Shown here: in pieces, positions 10,145 through 19,268 of the stretch
Position numbering within the stretch: position 1 is the first letter of the stretch
Layout: each line of letters begins with the position of its first letter
Assembly (NCBI RefSeq): GCF_027925525.1
Contig: NZ_BSDJ01000013.1
Span: 62,001 to 126,000, forward strand
Source of the DNA: Paenibacillus tyrphae
GTDB taxonomy: Bacteria > Bacillota > Bacilli > Paenibacillales > NBRC-103111
Length of the DNA stretch: 64,000 nt
Direction: 5' to 3'
Translations under genes and position numbers: made by a program
Notes under the pieces: model-generated
The model's database searches: none
Told to the model about the DNA's origin: nothing
Seen by the model: only the letters and a program-made list of their open reading frames with translations

Positions 10145-10173
10145 TGTACAATTTTGTCTTTTGGTTGTATAGT
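10145..10173 (+). promoter_or_regulatory. Sigma-A promoter of the proline catabolic operon
   Basis: -35 TGTACA (10145-10150), 17-nt spacer, -10 TATAGT (10168-10173, 5 of 6). Transcription should start near 10180, directly before the cre box. Confidence 0.7.
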
Positions 10174-10181
10174 GTAAATAC

Positions 10182-10195
10182 AGATAACGCTTTCA
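10182..10195 (-). promoter_or_regulatory. cre box (CcpA operator)
   Basis: On the minus strand the site reads TGAAAGCGTTATCT, a 14 of 14 match to TGWAARCGYTWNCW. It lies at about +2 to +15 of the predicted start of the proline dehydrogenase operon, a position where CcpA normally represses. This implies that proline use is shut down by preferred sugars. Confidence 0.75.
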
Positions 10196-10237
10196 TACGA
10201 CAACAATGGATGGTTTTAGAAGGAGGATTCGGTGTCC

Positions 10238-11152
10238 ATGGAAGTGCTCATGCGGAATATGTTTCAAGCGATAGGAAAGAACCGCTCCGCAAATCAATTG
10301 GCGAAAAGATATGGATTGCGCTTCGGCGCGGCCCGTTTCGTCGCAGGCGAAACAATCGGGCAGTCGATTGAAGTGGTTCGCAAGCTGAATCAGTCCGGTC
10401 GGGTCGTCACGTTGGACCATTTGGGCGAATTTATTTCCACCGAGGCCGAGGCCATGGAATCGACCGAAATGTGTCTGCGCACGTTGGATGCGATTGCGGA
10501 ATCGGGCGTTCAGTCCAATCTTTCCCTGAAGATGACGTCGCTTGGGTTGGATATCGACAAAGAGCTGTGCATGAGCAACATGCGCAAAATTTTGGACAGA
10601 GCCCGGGAATACGGCAATTTCGTGCGCATCGATATGGAGGATTACGCCCACTGCCAAGTGTCGCTCGATATTTACCGCGAGCTTCGTCAGACCTACGACA
10701 ACGTCGGTATCGTGATTCAGGCGTACTTGTTCCGCACGGAGCAGGATATCAAAGATTTGAACGAGCTCCGGGCGAATCTGCGCTTGGTGAAGGGAGCCTA
10801 TAAGGAGTCTCCGAAGGTGGCCTTTCCGGAAAAGAAAGATGTCGACGAGAATTACAAGAAGATCATCAAGATGCACCTGCTGAACGGGAACTATACCGCG
10901 GTTGCCAGCCATGATGAGAACATGATCACGTTTACCAAGCAGCTTGTCAAAGAGCACGGCATCCCGAACGACCGCTTCGAGTTCCAGATGCTTTACGGGA
11001 TTTGTGAAGAACTGCAAAACCGTTTGGTCGCAGAAGGCTACAAGGTGCGCGTCTACGTGCCGTACGGCATCGATTGGTTCGGTTACTTCATGCGGCGGTT
11101 GGCGGAACGTCCGGCGAATGTCTGGTTTGTCCTGAAAAATATGTTTAAATAA
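10238..11152 (+). CDS. Proline dehydrogenase
   Basis: FAD-dependent monofunctional enzyme (PutB/FadM type) that oxidises proline to pyrroline-5-carboxylate and delivers electrons to the respiratory chain. The 304-residue product has the catalytic-barrel motifs [46 protein letters not shown] and the C-terminal [22 protein letters not shown]. The GGAGG-type site (AGGAGG 10221-10226) lies 11 nt before ATG 10238; a GTG at 10232 is possible but very close. The next gene encodes the second enzyme of the pathway, and the operon begins with a cre-controlled promoter. Confidence 0.93.
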   Translation: MEVLMRNMFQAIGKNRSANQLAKRYGLRFGAARFVAGETIGQSIEVVRKLNQSGRVVTLDHLGEFISTEAEAMESTEMCLRTLDAIAESGVQSNLSLKMTSLGLDIDKELCMSNMRKILDRAREYGNFVRIDMEDYAHCQVSLDIYRELRQTYDNVGIVIQAYLFRTEQDIKDLNELRANLRLVKGAYKESPKVAFPEKKDVDENYKKIIKMHLLNGNYTAVASHDENMITFTKQLVKEHGIPNDRFEFQMLYGICEELQNRLVAEGYKVRVYVPYGIDWFGYFMRRLAERPANVWFVLKNMFK

Positions 11153-11183
11153 ACCATTCCTATCCTTGAAAGGGGACTTATCC

Positions 11184-12752
11184 ATGAATATGTTGACAAA
11201 AGTAAGCCCGTTTGTAAACGAGCCGTTTACGGATTTCAGCAAGGAAGAGAACAAGAAGGCAATGGAAGCCGCACTTGCCAAGGTCAAGGCCGAGCTTGGC
11301 CGGGATTATCCGCTGCATATCGGCAGCAAAAAAGTGATGACTGAAGCGCGCATCGTATCGATTAACCCGGGAGACAAGGATCAAGTGATCGGCCGCGTCA
11401 GTAAAGCCGACCAGGCTTTGGCCGAAGAGGCGATGCAGGTTGCTTTGCAGGCGTTCGAATCGTGGAAGCGGGTGCCTGCTGCGGAGCGCGCGGACTATTT
11501 GTTTAAAGCGGCGGAGCTGATGCGTCAGCGCAAGCACGAGTTTTCCGCGCTGATGATTCTGGAATCCGGCAAAAACTATGCGGAAGCCGATGCCGATACT
11601 GCGGAAGCGATCGACTTCATCGAGTTTTATGCCCGGGAAATGCTGCGCCTGAGCCGTATCAACGAAACCCAGCCTTTGACGAAAATCGCGGGCGAGACGA
11701 ACAACCTGACGTACATTCCGCTTGGCGTCGGCGTTGTGATTCCTCCGTGGAACTTCCCGCTGGCGATTTGCGTAGGCATGACGACGGCCGCCGTCGTATC
11801 TGGCAACACCGTTCTGCTCAAGCCTGCGTCCACGACGCCGGTCATTGCTCATAAATTCGTGGCATTGATGGAAGAAGTGGGACTGCCTGCCGGGGTCATT
11901 AACTATATTCCGGGCAGCGGCGCGGAAGTCGGGGATTACTTGACGACGCATCCGAAAACGCGCTTCGTCAGCTTCACCGGCTCCAAGGAAATCGGGCTGC
12001 GCATCAACCGCTTGGCGGCGGAGACGGCTCCGGGGCAAATCTGGATCAAGCGCGTCGTTGCGGAGATGGGCGGAAAAGACGGGATTGTCGTCGACGAAAC
12101 GGCCGATCTTCAAGCGGCGGCCCAAGCGATTGTCGCTTCGGCTTTCGGCTTCCAAGGCCAGAAATGCTCGGCCGGCTCGCGCGCGTTTATCGTCGAGTCC
12201 GTGTACGACGAAGTGGTCGAGAAGGTCGTCGAATTGACGAAAGCCCTGCAAATCGGGCTGCCGGAAACCAATGCGCCGGTCGGGCCGGTCATCGATCAAG
12301 GCTCCTACGATAAAATTTTGAACTACATCGAGATCGGCAAGACGGAAGGCAAGCTGCTTGCCGGAGGCAGCAAAGCGCATGGCAACGGCTACTATATCGA
12401 GCCGACGGTATTTGCCGACGTGGATGGCAAAGCGCGGATCATGCAAGAGGAAATTTTCGGACCGGTGCTCGCCATCGGCAAAGCGAAGGATTGGAAAGAA
12501 GCGATTGCGATGTACAACGATACCGAATTCGGTTTGACGGGCGCCTTCTTCTCCTCGGATGAAGAGCGGATCGAGGAAGCGCTGGAGACGGTGCACTGCG
12601 GCAATCTGTACATCAACCGCAAATGTACCGGCGCCTTGGTCGGCGTGCATCCGTTCGGCGGGTTCAACATGTCTGGCACGGACTCCAAAGCGGGCGGCTA
12701 CGATTATTTGCTGTTGTTTACGCAAGCCAAATTAACCTCCCGGAAAAACTAA
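11184..12752 (+). CDS. rocA: L-glutamate gamma-semialdehyde (1-pyrroline-5-carboxylate) dehydrogenase
   Basis: NAD-dependent aldehyde dehydrogenase that turns pyrroline-5-carboxylate/glutamate semialdehyde into glutamate. The 522-residue protein, the usual RocA/PruA length, has [30 protein letters not shown] for cofactor binding, [11 protein letters not shown], the general-base motif [13 protein letters not shown], the nucleophile motif [15 protein letters not shown] and EEIFGPVLA. The ATG at 11184 follows AAAGGGG (11170-11175) by 8 nt; a TTG at 11166 lacks a site. It lies 31 bp after proline dehydrogenase and ends before a strong terminator, so the two genes form the whole operon. Confidence 0.94.
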   Translation: MNMLTKVSPFVNEPFTDFSKEENKKAMEAALAKVKAELGRDYPLHIGSKKVMTEARIVSINPGDKDQVIGRVSKADQALAEEAMQVALQAFESWKRVPAAERADYLFKAAELMRQRKHEFSALMILESGKNYAEADADTAEAIDFIEFYAREMLRLSRINETQPLTKIAGETNNLTYIPLGVGVVIPPWNFPLAICVGMTTAAVVSGNTVLLKPASTTPVIAHKFVALMEEVGLPAGVINYIPGSGAEVGDYLTTHPKTRFVSFTGSKEIGLRINRLAAETAPGQIWIKRVVAEMGGKDGIVVDETADLQAAAQAIVASAFGFQGQKCSAGSRAFIVESVYDEVVEKVVELTKALQIGLPETNAPVGPVIDQGSYDKILNYIEIGKTEGKLLAGGSKAHGNGYYIEPTVFADVDGKARIMQEEIFGPVLAIGKAKDWKEAIAMYNDTEFGLTGAFFSSDEERIEEALETVHCGNLYINRKCTGALVGVHPFGGFNMSGTDSKAGGYDYLLLFTQAKLTSRKN

Positions 12753-12808
12753 TCGCCTGCCGACGAATGTAAAAGTGCAGGATGTATATCGCATTGCGCG
12801 GCAAACGA

Positions 12809-12846
12809 AGCCCGGTACCTTTGAGGTACCGGGCTGAGCTTTTTTA
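12809..12846 (+). terminator. Terminator of the proline operon
   Basis: Perfect 11-bp stem AGCCCGGTACC (12809-12819)/GGTACCGGGCT (12825-12835), 5-nt loop, then GAGCTTTTTT. Confidence 0.9.
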
Positions 12847-12882
12847 GAAAGTGGTCAAACGGGATTATAGAGGTAATGAAGG

Positions 12883-13003
12883 GGTGGGGTATCCACTTCC
12901 GACCACTCTTGTCTTCGGGAAATTTTGATTAGAAGCCGCTTAGCAGCGGACATTTCCCGAAGACAAAGGCGGCCGCTATCGCTTCTCCAGTGGATACCCC
13001 ACC
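12883..13003. repeat. Nested-palindrome element P1 (candidate structured RNA or MITE-like repeat)
   Basis: Three nested inverted repeats: outer 15-bp arms GGTGGGGTATCCACT (12883-12897) and its complement (12989-13003), middle 15-bp arms TTGTCTTCGGGAAAT (12909-12923) and its complement (12952-12966), and inner CCGCT/AGCGG (12936-12949). ATAGAG (12867-12872) and CTCTAT (13015-13020) may extend the outer stem. Unpaired motifs TTTGATTAGAA and AGGCGGCCG recur, on the other strand, in the element at 29384-29494, whose stems have different but equally complementary sequences. P1 lies between the convergent rocA and an MFS gene. There is no run of T after it, so it is not a plain terminator. The family is not recognised. 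Confidence 0.75.
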
Positions 13004-13050
13004 TACGTATGCTTCTCTATTTCGGTCAAAATCACGCTATTTTTCCCCTC

Positions 13051-14268
13051 TTACTTGAAACCGGCTCTTGCCGCGTTTTTGCTTTGCCGAATGCCCCAGA
13101 GTGTAAACAAAATGCCGACCACCGTCACGAGAGAGGCGGCGTATGGAACGGTGGGAAGCCCTCCGCCAAGCTGCGTGTCGATGACCACGCCCCCCAGATA
13201 AGCGCCCAAGGCATTGCCGAGGTTAAAGGCCGCGATGTTCAGCGTAGAAGCCAGAGTAGGCGCCTCTTTCGCCGTATTCAGCATATGAAGCTGCAGCCCC
13301 GGAACGGTCCCGAATGCGGCTACGCCAAAAACAAATACCGTGATCAACGTCAAGATCTTAACATGATCCGTCAGCCCCAACAGGACGAGAACGGCTGCGA
13401 GCAGGACGAGAATCCCGGTAAGCGAGGGCAGCAGATTCCGGTCCGCCAATTTTCCCCCATAAATATTGCCTATGGTAATCCCGAGGCCGAACAAACCAAG
13501 AATGTAAGATACCGACCCCGGCGAGAACCCGGTAATGTCCACCAAAATGGGCGTAATGTAAGTGAAGGCCGTAAACACGCCTCCGAAGCCAAACACCGTC
13601 ATCAGCAGCGCCACATGAACCGCAGGCCGGCGCAGCACGCCAAGCTCTTGCCTCAGGCTCGACGGGGCCGCCTTCACCTTGGGCACCAGCACAATGACGC
13701 CAAGCAGCGCCACGAAGCCGATCGCGGTAATGGCCCAGAACGGCGCTCGCCAGCCGTACGTTTGACCCAGGAACGTCCCGATCGGGACACCCAGAATGTT
13801 CGCCAAGGTCAGTCCGGTGAACATGATGGCGATCGCACCGGCGCGCTTTTCCTTGGGAACCAGCTCGGCTGCGACAACGGAGCCGACACCGAAAAAGGAG
13901 CCGTGCGTCAGCGCCGCCACAATGCGGGCTAGCATCAAAACCGCGTAATTCGGCGCAAGCGCGGCGAGCGCGTTCCCGGCGATAAAGATGGCCATAAGCA
14001 GGAGCAGAAGCGCTTTGCGCTGCATCTTGTGCGTAGCCATCGTAATGAACGGAGCGCCCAGGGCCACTCCGAGGGCGTAGCCGGTAATGAGCAGGCCGGC
14101 CGACGGAATCGAGACTTGAAGGTCCGCCGCCACCTCCGGCAGCAGCCCCATGATGACGAATTCCGTCATTCCGATGGCAAATGCACCCACCGTTAATGCG
14201 TATAAAGCCATGGTCGAGCTTTTGCTCGATGCCGCTCTCGATGGATTAGTTAAACTATGCGATCTCAA
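13051..14268 (-). CDS. MFS transporter (DHA1, AraJ/YdhP-like)
   Basis: Twelve-helix proton-coupled exporter of the sugar-efflux/multidrug type, 405 residues. It starts with the segment TMALYALTVGAFAIGMTEFVIMG, has a motif-C-like GLTLANILGVPIGTFLG in helix 5, and ends IRQSKNAARAGFK. The start is placed at the TTG at 14268, because GGGAGG (complement of 14277-14282) lies 8 nt upstream; an ATG far upstream has no site. The substrate is unknown; relatives export drugs, arabinose or purine-like compounds. It is transcribed toward rocA with element P1 between them. Confidence 0.85.
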   Translation of the reverse strand: MRSHSLTNPSRAASSKSSTMALYALTVGAFAIGMTEFVIMGLLPEVAADLQVSIPSAGLLITGYALGVALGAPFITMATHKMQRKALLLLLMAIFIAGNALAALAPNYAVLMLARIVAALTHGSFFGVGSVVAAELVPKEKRAGAIAIMFTGLTLANILGVPIGTFLGQTYGWRAPFWAITAIGFVALLGVIVLVPKVKAAPSSLRQELGVLRRPAVHVALLMTVFGFGGVFTAFTYITPILVDITGFSPGSVSYILGLFGLGITIGNIYGGKLADRNLLPSLTGILVLLAAVLVLLGLTDHVKILTLITVFVFGVAAFGTVPGLQLHMLNTAKEAPTLASTLNIAAFNLGNALGAYLGGVVIDTQLGGGLPTVPYAASLVTVVGILFTLWGIRQSKNAARAGFK

Positions 14269-14406
14269 GAAAAGTCCCTCCCTATAAGTAAGGAAGGTGA
14301 TTTTGCACGTGTCGGCCTTCCTCCCGGTTGAAATCGATAGTCTACATTGTAAATCCGAATCAGGCATAAAACAAATTATGAAATTGTACTTCATTCATAA
14401 ATTTAT

Positions 14407-15090
14407 TTATAGATCGCTTTCACGGATAAGCTGCATTAGCTCCTGAATTTGGGGCAGATGCTTATGCTTCATGTTATAGGCGAAAAACAGCTCGTTTTTT
14501 ACGGTTAAATCCCCGTAGATCACTTTGGTTCGCTCGTTTATCGATTTTTCCAGCATATACGTAGGCATCATGCTTAAGCCTTCGCCGATTTCGATCGTCT
14601 TCAAAATGATATGCAAATTGGGAATGACGTGGGTCGGTTTAATCAGCGGACGTTTTTTAAAATGCTCTCTCCAAAACCTTCGGATAATCGGCAGCTCCAA
14701 GCCGTAGCTGATCCAATTTTGGGCGGCAAGCCACTGTTCTCTCAGCTTCAGATTATCCGTTTCAGGCACTTCCAGCCGGGCAGGGGCGACAACGACAAAT
14801 TGTTCGTCGTACAGCTTCACATACTCGATTCCCGGGGTCACATGCTTTTTGGAAGTAATGACGATATCCACCTTATCTTCCTTCAACAGTTCCAGCAATG
14901 GATCGGCCGTTCCGAAAGTGGAGATAGTGCACGTTTTGAATCGAGGCAGCAGAGGGATGACTTTTTCCATATAAAACTCATGCGCCGACCCGATTCGGAT
15001 CGTTCGAAGACTGGGCAGGGAAGCGGATTTGAACGCCATCGTCGTTTCCTCCAGCGATTCGATCAGAGGCGCCAGTTGCGGTAACCAATA
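14407..15090 (-). pseudogene. LysR-family regulator lacking its DNA-binding domain
   Basis: About 228 codons encode a LysR linker and effector-binding domain: the linker helix QLAPLIESLEET, then LRTIRIG and two lobes containing LLELLKEDKVDIVITSK and IVFKTIEIGEGLSMMPTYML-like sequence. The linker homology runs upstream of the first ATG (15039) to about 15088 and meets an in-frame TAA at complement 15091-15093. The usual first 65 residues with the winged helix are missing. It is probably a truncated gene, though an effector-domain-only protein from ATG 15039 (210 residues) could still be made. It may once have regulated the adjacent MFS gene. Confidence 0.7.
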
Positions 15091-15129
15091 TTAAGCCGGA
15101 TGGCTAAGAGATGGCGAATGCTTAATGAC

Positions 15130-15175
15130 TGACAAAAAATAAAATTTGTCATTTGTCACTGAAGTTTGCTATTCT
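15130..15175 (+). promoter_or_regulatory. Promoter and TetR operator of the tetR-SDR operon
   Basis: -35 TTGTCA (15146-15151), 18-nt spacer, -10 TATTCT (15170-15175). The inverted repeat TGACAAA-N8-TTTGTCA (15130-15151) overlaps the -35, as expected for autorepression by the TetR protein encoded next. A further TTTGTCA follows at 15153. Confidence 0.6.
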
Positions 15176-15199
15176 AATGGCAAGGAGGGTCGTGTTTTC

Positions 15200-15787
15200 A
15201 TGGAAAAATCCTCGGACGTGTTAACAAAGGAACAAATCATTGCGGCAACGGAAGAAACGATCAGACGATACGGGATGGCGAAAACCTCGGTAACGGACGT
15301 GGCGAAAGCGTTAGACGTCAGTCACGGCAGCATTTACCGCCATTTCAAAAGCAAGACGGAGCTGTTCGAAGCGGCGACGGAACAATGGCTGGAGGAGAAG
15401 ATCATCGCGCCGCTTGCGGACGTGTGTCGCGACTCTTCTTTGCACGGAGTCGGACATGTACACGCGTATATTCAGACGCTCGTCCGGCTAAAGCGGCACT
15501 ATGCCCGTGAAGACGAAGCGTTGTTTGCCATGTATGCCAAGGTATCGGATGAATCCGCCGAACTCATCTCCAAGCACATTGGCTGTATTGTCGGGCATCT
15601 GACGGATATCATGCTCCGCGGCGGTCTGAAGTCCGACCATCCCGAACGGTCGGCCCGCGCCGTCTTTTACGCTACGGCGCGGTTTCATCATCCGGCCCAC
15701 GCTTACGAATGGAAAAGCCCGGCGATCGACGCCGAGTTTTCGGATGTGTGGGCTCTGATCGAGCAAGGCCTCAAAACCAACGACTAA
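15200..15787 (+). CDS. TetR/AcrR-family transcriptional regulator
   Basis: 195-residue one-component repressor. The N-terminal helix-turn-helix reads SVTDVAKALDVSHGSIYRHFKSKTELFEAA (about 29-58); the remaining helices form the ligand pocket with no recognisable specificity. The ATG at 15200 follows AAGGAGG (15182-15188) by 11 nt. It precedes an SDR oxidoreductase by 18 bp and probably controls it from the inverted repeat at 15130-15151, responding to a substrate or product of that enzyme (inference). Confidence 0.88.
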   Translation: MEKSSDVLTKEQIIAATEETIRRYGMAKTSVTDVAKALDVSHGSIYRHFKSKTELFEAATEQWLEEKIIAPLADVCRDSSLHGVGHVHAYIQTLVRLKRHYAREDEALFAMYAKVSDESAELISKHIGCIVGHLTDIMLRGGLKSDHPERSARAVFYATARFHHPAHAYEWKSPAIDAEFSDVWALIEQGLKTND

Positions 15788-15805
15788 GAAAGAAGGGAAG
15801 CACGT

Positions 15806-16546
15806 ATGAAACCATTGGAAGGTAAAGTAGCCATCGTTACCGGATCGTCGCGGGGAATCGGCCGCGTCATTGCCGAGCGCTTGGCCGGATTGGGGGCCAA
15901 GGTAGCGATCAATTATGCCGGGAGCCCGGAGAAGGCAGCGGAAGTAGTGGTGGGCATCGTTCAAAATGGCGGTCAAGCGACCGCCATTCGCGCCGATCTC
16001 GGCAAGGTGAGCGATATCGAACAATTGTTTGCCCAAACGATCGCCGAATTCGGGAAGGTGGATATTCTGATCAACAACGCCGGACTGATGCTCAACAAAC
16101 CGCTTTCGGATGTGACGGAGAGCGATTTTGAGCAGCAGTTCGCCGTGAATGTCAAAGGCACCTTTTTTGCATGCCAGCAAGCGATGAAGCATATGGAAAA
16201 CAACGGCCGAATCGTGAACTTCTCGACTTCAATCGTCGGGCAGATGTTTCCGACGTACAGCGTCTATGCGGGCACGAAAGGGGCGGTCGAACAATTCACC
16301 CGTCAGCTTGCGAAGGAGTTCGGCACCAAACAAATTACGATTAATGCGGTAGCTCCCGGCCCTGTGAATACGGAGCTTTTTACGGCAGGTAAAACCGAAG
16401 AGCAGATCGAGGGCATGAAAAAGCTCAATGCGTTCGGCCGTATAGGGGAACCCGAAGACATCGCAGATGCCGTCGAGCTGCTGGTCAGCGACAAGTCCCA
16501 ATGGATCACCGGCCAGACGCTGCGCGTCAACGGCGGTTTTATTTAA
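15806..16546 (+). CDS. SDR-family NAD(P)-dependent oxidoreductase
   Basis: 246-residue classical short-chain dehydrogenase/reductase close in form to 3-oxoacyl-ACP reductases. It has cofactor motif TGSSRGIG (12-19), NNAG (about 89-92), catalytic Ser in NFSTSIVG and the Tyr-x3-Lys pair in YSVYAGTKG; it ends WITGQTLRVNGGF. A GAAGGGAAG site precedes the ATG. No fatty acid synthesis genes are nearby and it is paired with a TetR regulator, so a detoxifying or sugar/ketone reductase role fits better than core lipid synthesis. The substrate is unknown. Confidence 0.88.
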   Translation: MKPLEGKVAIVTGSSRGIGRVIAERLAGLGAKVAINYAGSPEKAAEVVVGIVQNGGQATAIRADLGKVSDIEQLFAQTIAEFGKVDILINNAGLMLNKPLSDVTESDFEQQFAVNVKGTFFACQQAMKHMENNGRIVNFSTSIVGQMFPTYSVYAGTKGAVEQFTRQLAKEFGTKQITINAVAPGPVNTELFTAGKTEEQIEGMKKLNAFGRIGEPEDIADAVELLVSDKSQWITGQTLRVNGGFI

Positions 16547-16634
16547 CCCGTTCAAAAAATTTATGCGCACCGATCGTATTGCGTCCCTCGGCTGAATACG
16601 AATAGTAGTAACATGCTTCGCAAAGGAGAAGACC

Positions 16635-18005
16635 ATGATTACATATGTCGTTCAGCGAGGGGATTCCCTCTATTTGATCGCTCGAAGATTCGGGACGACG
16701 TACCAGGCGATCATGATTTTAAACGGATTGACGTCAACGGCTTTGCAGGTCGGACAAAGGCTGCGTATTCCCGTCTATACGGAGGCCATCGTTAACGTCA
16801 ACACGGTGAACATCCGCAAGTATCCGGGAACGACCTCGCCGCTCATCGACCAGATGGACCGGGGAGCCAGACTGCCGGTGACAGGTATCGAAGGCGACTG
16901 GGTGCAGGTGCAGCTGTACGACGGACGGATCGGCTGGGTGCTCCGAGACCTGGTCAGGGTCGTTCCCCACGGCGGGGAACGTCCGGTGCAGCAGGTGCTG
17001 GGCTTTTACACGGAAAGGGAAGGACCGACGCTTCCCAGCTCGCATCAAGTGTTTGTGGAGCATACTGCGCAGCTGTCTGCCGTGGGCATGTTTCATTTCC
17101 GCATCAACCGGGCCAGTCCGACGGAAATCGAGAAATTTCCGGCAACGTTTACCGACGTCTACATGCGGCAGGTCGTGGATTACGGGCATCGCCATAATGT
17201 GAAAATGATGCCGACGGTACATAATTTGCTGTACGAAAGAGGGCATCAGGAGGTCAACAAAGAAGTCATTCACGGGATGCTGGCGACACCGGATACGCGG
17301 AGGGCGTTCATCTCGAACGTGATCGCACTGATCCAGCGTTATAACTTCGACGGGGTCAACATTGACTTCGAGGATGTCCGTTACGATGACAGGGAGCGCC
17401 TTTCGGCCTTCTACCGGGAACTCGGCAAAACTTTGCACGATCACGGGTATTTTTATTCCGTCGATACGCCTTCGCGCACCTCGGACGAACCGACGAACCC
17501 GTTCTCGGCGCCGTTCAACTATTCCGTACTGGGCCAGGTAGTTAACGAGCTCGTGTTAATGCTGTACAACGAGCATGGCTGGCCGGGAAGCGGTCCGGGG
17601 CCCGTCGTCTCGATCGGCTGGATGGAAAGCGTGGTCAAATATGCGCTGACCAAAATGCCCGCCTCCAAAATTACGGCCGCCGTGTCGGTATTCGGCTTCG
17701 ATTTTAACTTGACGACCGGGCGCAACACGTATGCGACCTATGCCATGGCGATGAATTTAGCGAGAAAATATAACAAAGAAGTCATCTTCGACGAGAAAAC
17801 GCAGACGCCGATGTTCGCTTATACGGATGAGTCCGGCAATAAGCACGAGGTTTGGTTTGAAAATGCGGCCAGCATCCGGTCGAAAATGCAGCTGGCCCAT
17901 CGTCTGGACATCCGGGGTCTCGCTTTATGGAGACTCGGCATGGAGGATCCCGGTATCTGGACGATGCTGGAGAACGAATTCGTTATTCGCAAGAGCGCGA
18001 CATAA
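16635..18005 (+). CDS. LysM-SH3-GH18 protein, spore cortex/cell-wall hydrolase type
   Basis: 456-residue protein with one LysM (about 3-46, YVVQRGDSLYLIARRFGTTY), a bacterial SH3-like domain (about 50-107) and a glycoside hydrolase 18 barrel (about 118-450). The GH18 acid motif FDGVNIDFED is present with Asp244 and Glu246. There is no signal peptide, as in YaaH/SleL-like spore proteins that reach the cortex from the mother cell. It probably acts as an N-acetylglucosaminidase on peptidoglycan. AAAGGAG stands 6 nt before the ATG. It has its own terminator and is monocistronic. Confidence 0.88.
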   Translation: MITYVVQRGDSLYLIARRFGTTYQAIMILNGLTSTALQVGQRLRIPVYTEAIVNVNTVNIRKYPGTTSPLIDQMDRGARLPVTGIEGDWVQVQLYDGRIGWVLRDLVRVVPHGGERPVQQVLGFYTEREGPTLPSSHQVFVEHTAQLSAVGMFHFRINRASPTEIEKFPATFTDVYMRQVVDYGHRHNVKMMPTVHNLLYERGHQEVNKEVIHGMLATPDTRRAFISNVIALIQRYNFDGVNIDFEDVRYDDRERLSAFYRELGKTLHDHGYFYSVDTPSRTSDEPTNPFSAPFNYSVLGQVVNELVLMLYNEHGWPGSGPGPVVSIGWMESVVKYALTKMPASKITAAVSVFGFDFNLTTGRNTYATYAMAMNLARKYNKEVIFDEKTQTPMFAYTDESGNKHEVWFENAASIRSKMQLAHRLDIRGLALWRLGMEDPGIWTMLENEFVIRKSAT

Positions 18006-18033
18006 CCACGTCGGAAGCTTAAAAACAAAAACA

Positions 18034-18076
18034 AACCCGCCCTCGGGTCCGGACGGACCGCAGCAAGGCGGGTTTT
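18034..18076. terminator. Bidirectional terminator between GH18 and GDPD genes
   Basis: AACCCGCC (18034-18041) pairs with GGCGGGTT (18067-18074) with GGTCC/GGACC inside. It is followed by T on the plus strand and, read the other way, by an A/C-poor T-rich stretch (complement of AAAAACAAAAACA). Confidence 0.8.
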
Positions 18077-18091
18077 GACGTTCTTCGGGAG

Positions 18092-18910
18092 TTAGGACTT
18101 GGCGCGGCGTTGGCGAAGCAGCTCGACCAACTGTGCGGGCTCGTTCGTAATGATGCTATCGACGCCGAGCTTCAGCATGCGGTTCATCGTCTTCCTGTCA
18201 TTGACGGTCCAGACGAACACTTGCTTGCGATGCTGCGCGGCGAGACGCATAAATTCTTCATCGACCAAAGGATAAGCGGTGCTGAGTACTTCGTAGTTAC
18301 GGTCCGTAAACAGCGCTTCGCGGTTCGCGAATTGCTGCCCCACGATCAAGCCGGTTCGAATGCTGGCATTGAGCTGTTTTACTTTGCGCAAAAGCGCAGG
18401 ATCGAACGAAGTTACCGTACAGTCCGCCGTGAATTTTCGGCGCTCGATAATGTTGACGGTTTCCTCGGCCAGCCGTTTTTGATGGCCGTTATTTTTAAGC
18501 TCGATGTTGAGCTTGATTTTGCCTTGGGCGATCTCGATGATTTCTTCCAACGTCGGAACGCGTTCTTGGCGAAATTGCGGGTGAAACCAATCACCGGCGC
18601 TCGCCTGGCGCAGCTCGCCGTATGGGATTTCCCACATGGGCTTGTTGATTCCCGTCGTCCGTTTGGCGCTATCGTCGTGCATCAGCACGATTACCCCGTC
18701 GGCTGTCTCCTGAACGTCAAGCTCGGCATAGCCCGCGCCGTCCTTGATCGCTTGGCGAATCGAGCTCGCCGTGTTCTCGGGCGCGGCGTGCGAGCTGCCG
18801 CGGTGCGCGGTAACGAGGCCGCTGTTGTCTGCGCGCGTAGCAGGCGTCGAGCCTGTGGCGGTAAAGTTGACGGCGAATACAACGGCAAGCACCAGCATGA
18901 ATTTTTGCAT
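18092..18910 (-). CDS. Secreted glycerophosphodiester phosphodiesterase
   Basis: 272-residue enzyme with an N-terminal signal peptide (MQKFMLVLAVVFAVNFTATG), then a GDPD TIM barrel. It has the HRG motif AHRGSSHAAPENT, metal ligands in AELDVQ, MHDD and NIELK, and the C-terminal VFVWTVND and GVDSIITNEP. It hydrolyses glycerophosphodiesters outside the cell, recovering glycerol-3-phosphate from lipid head groups or teichoic acid. The start is set at complement 18910 because GGAGG precedes it; a longer frame upstream lacks a site. Confidence 0.9.
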   Translation of the reverse strand: MQKFMLVLAVVFAVNFTATGSTPATRADNSGLVTAHRGSSHAAPENTASSIRQAIKDGAGYAELDVQETADGVIVLMHDDSAKRTTGINKPMWEIPYGELRQASAGDWFHPQFRQERVPTLEEIIEIAQGKIKLNIELKNNGHQKRLAEETVNIIERRKFTADCTVTSFDPALLRKVKQLNASIRTGLIVGQQFANREALFTDRNYEVLSTAYPLVDEEFMRLAAQHRKQVFVWTVNDRKTMNRMLKLGVDSIITNEPAQLVELLRQRRAKS

Positions 18911-19205
18911 AAAGCAGCCTCCTGATGAAAATAAAATGCACGGACGGCGCGAAGCTCCGAATCGGGCATCGCCAGCGTCCTCTACTATAGACGATCCGGA
19001 TTCGACAAATTCCTCAGGTCCGGGCAAAAAAATTTTAGCATTTTTCGGTTAGATAAAAATTAGCTTGTCCCGGCGTTTTGGACCGCATGCGCTAACGGTT
19101 TCTTAACAATTGCGAAAGGAAGGCGCGGGAGGAACGGAAAAAAGGGTCCGTCAGCGAACGAATTTGTATCCGGTTAAGAGAGATATAGAAATGCGATCAT
19201 ATGTT

Positions 19206-19214
19206 TGGTATAAT
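19206..19214 (+). promoter_or_regulatory. Extended -10 promoter
   Basis: TGG-TATAAT (TATAAT 19209-19214) with no good -35. It is 54 bp before the membrane hydrolase gene. Confidence 0.5.
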
Positions 19215-19268
19215 GGGAAAGCTCTTGACCGGGCCGCAACAACACAGAATAACGAGGAGGATCTAAGA

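Noticed and set aside
12883-13003. P1 as an ordinary terminator or as a CRISPR array
   Set aside because: No T-run follows the outer stem and rocA already has a strong terminator upstream. There are no regularly spaced direct repeats. No CRISPR array was seen anywhere in the window.
12883-13003. P1/P2 as retron or group II intron RNA
   Set aside because: No reverse transcriptase gene is in the window, and the loops show none of the conserved catalytic or priming features I know.
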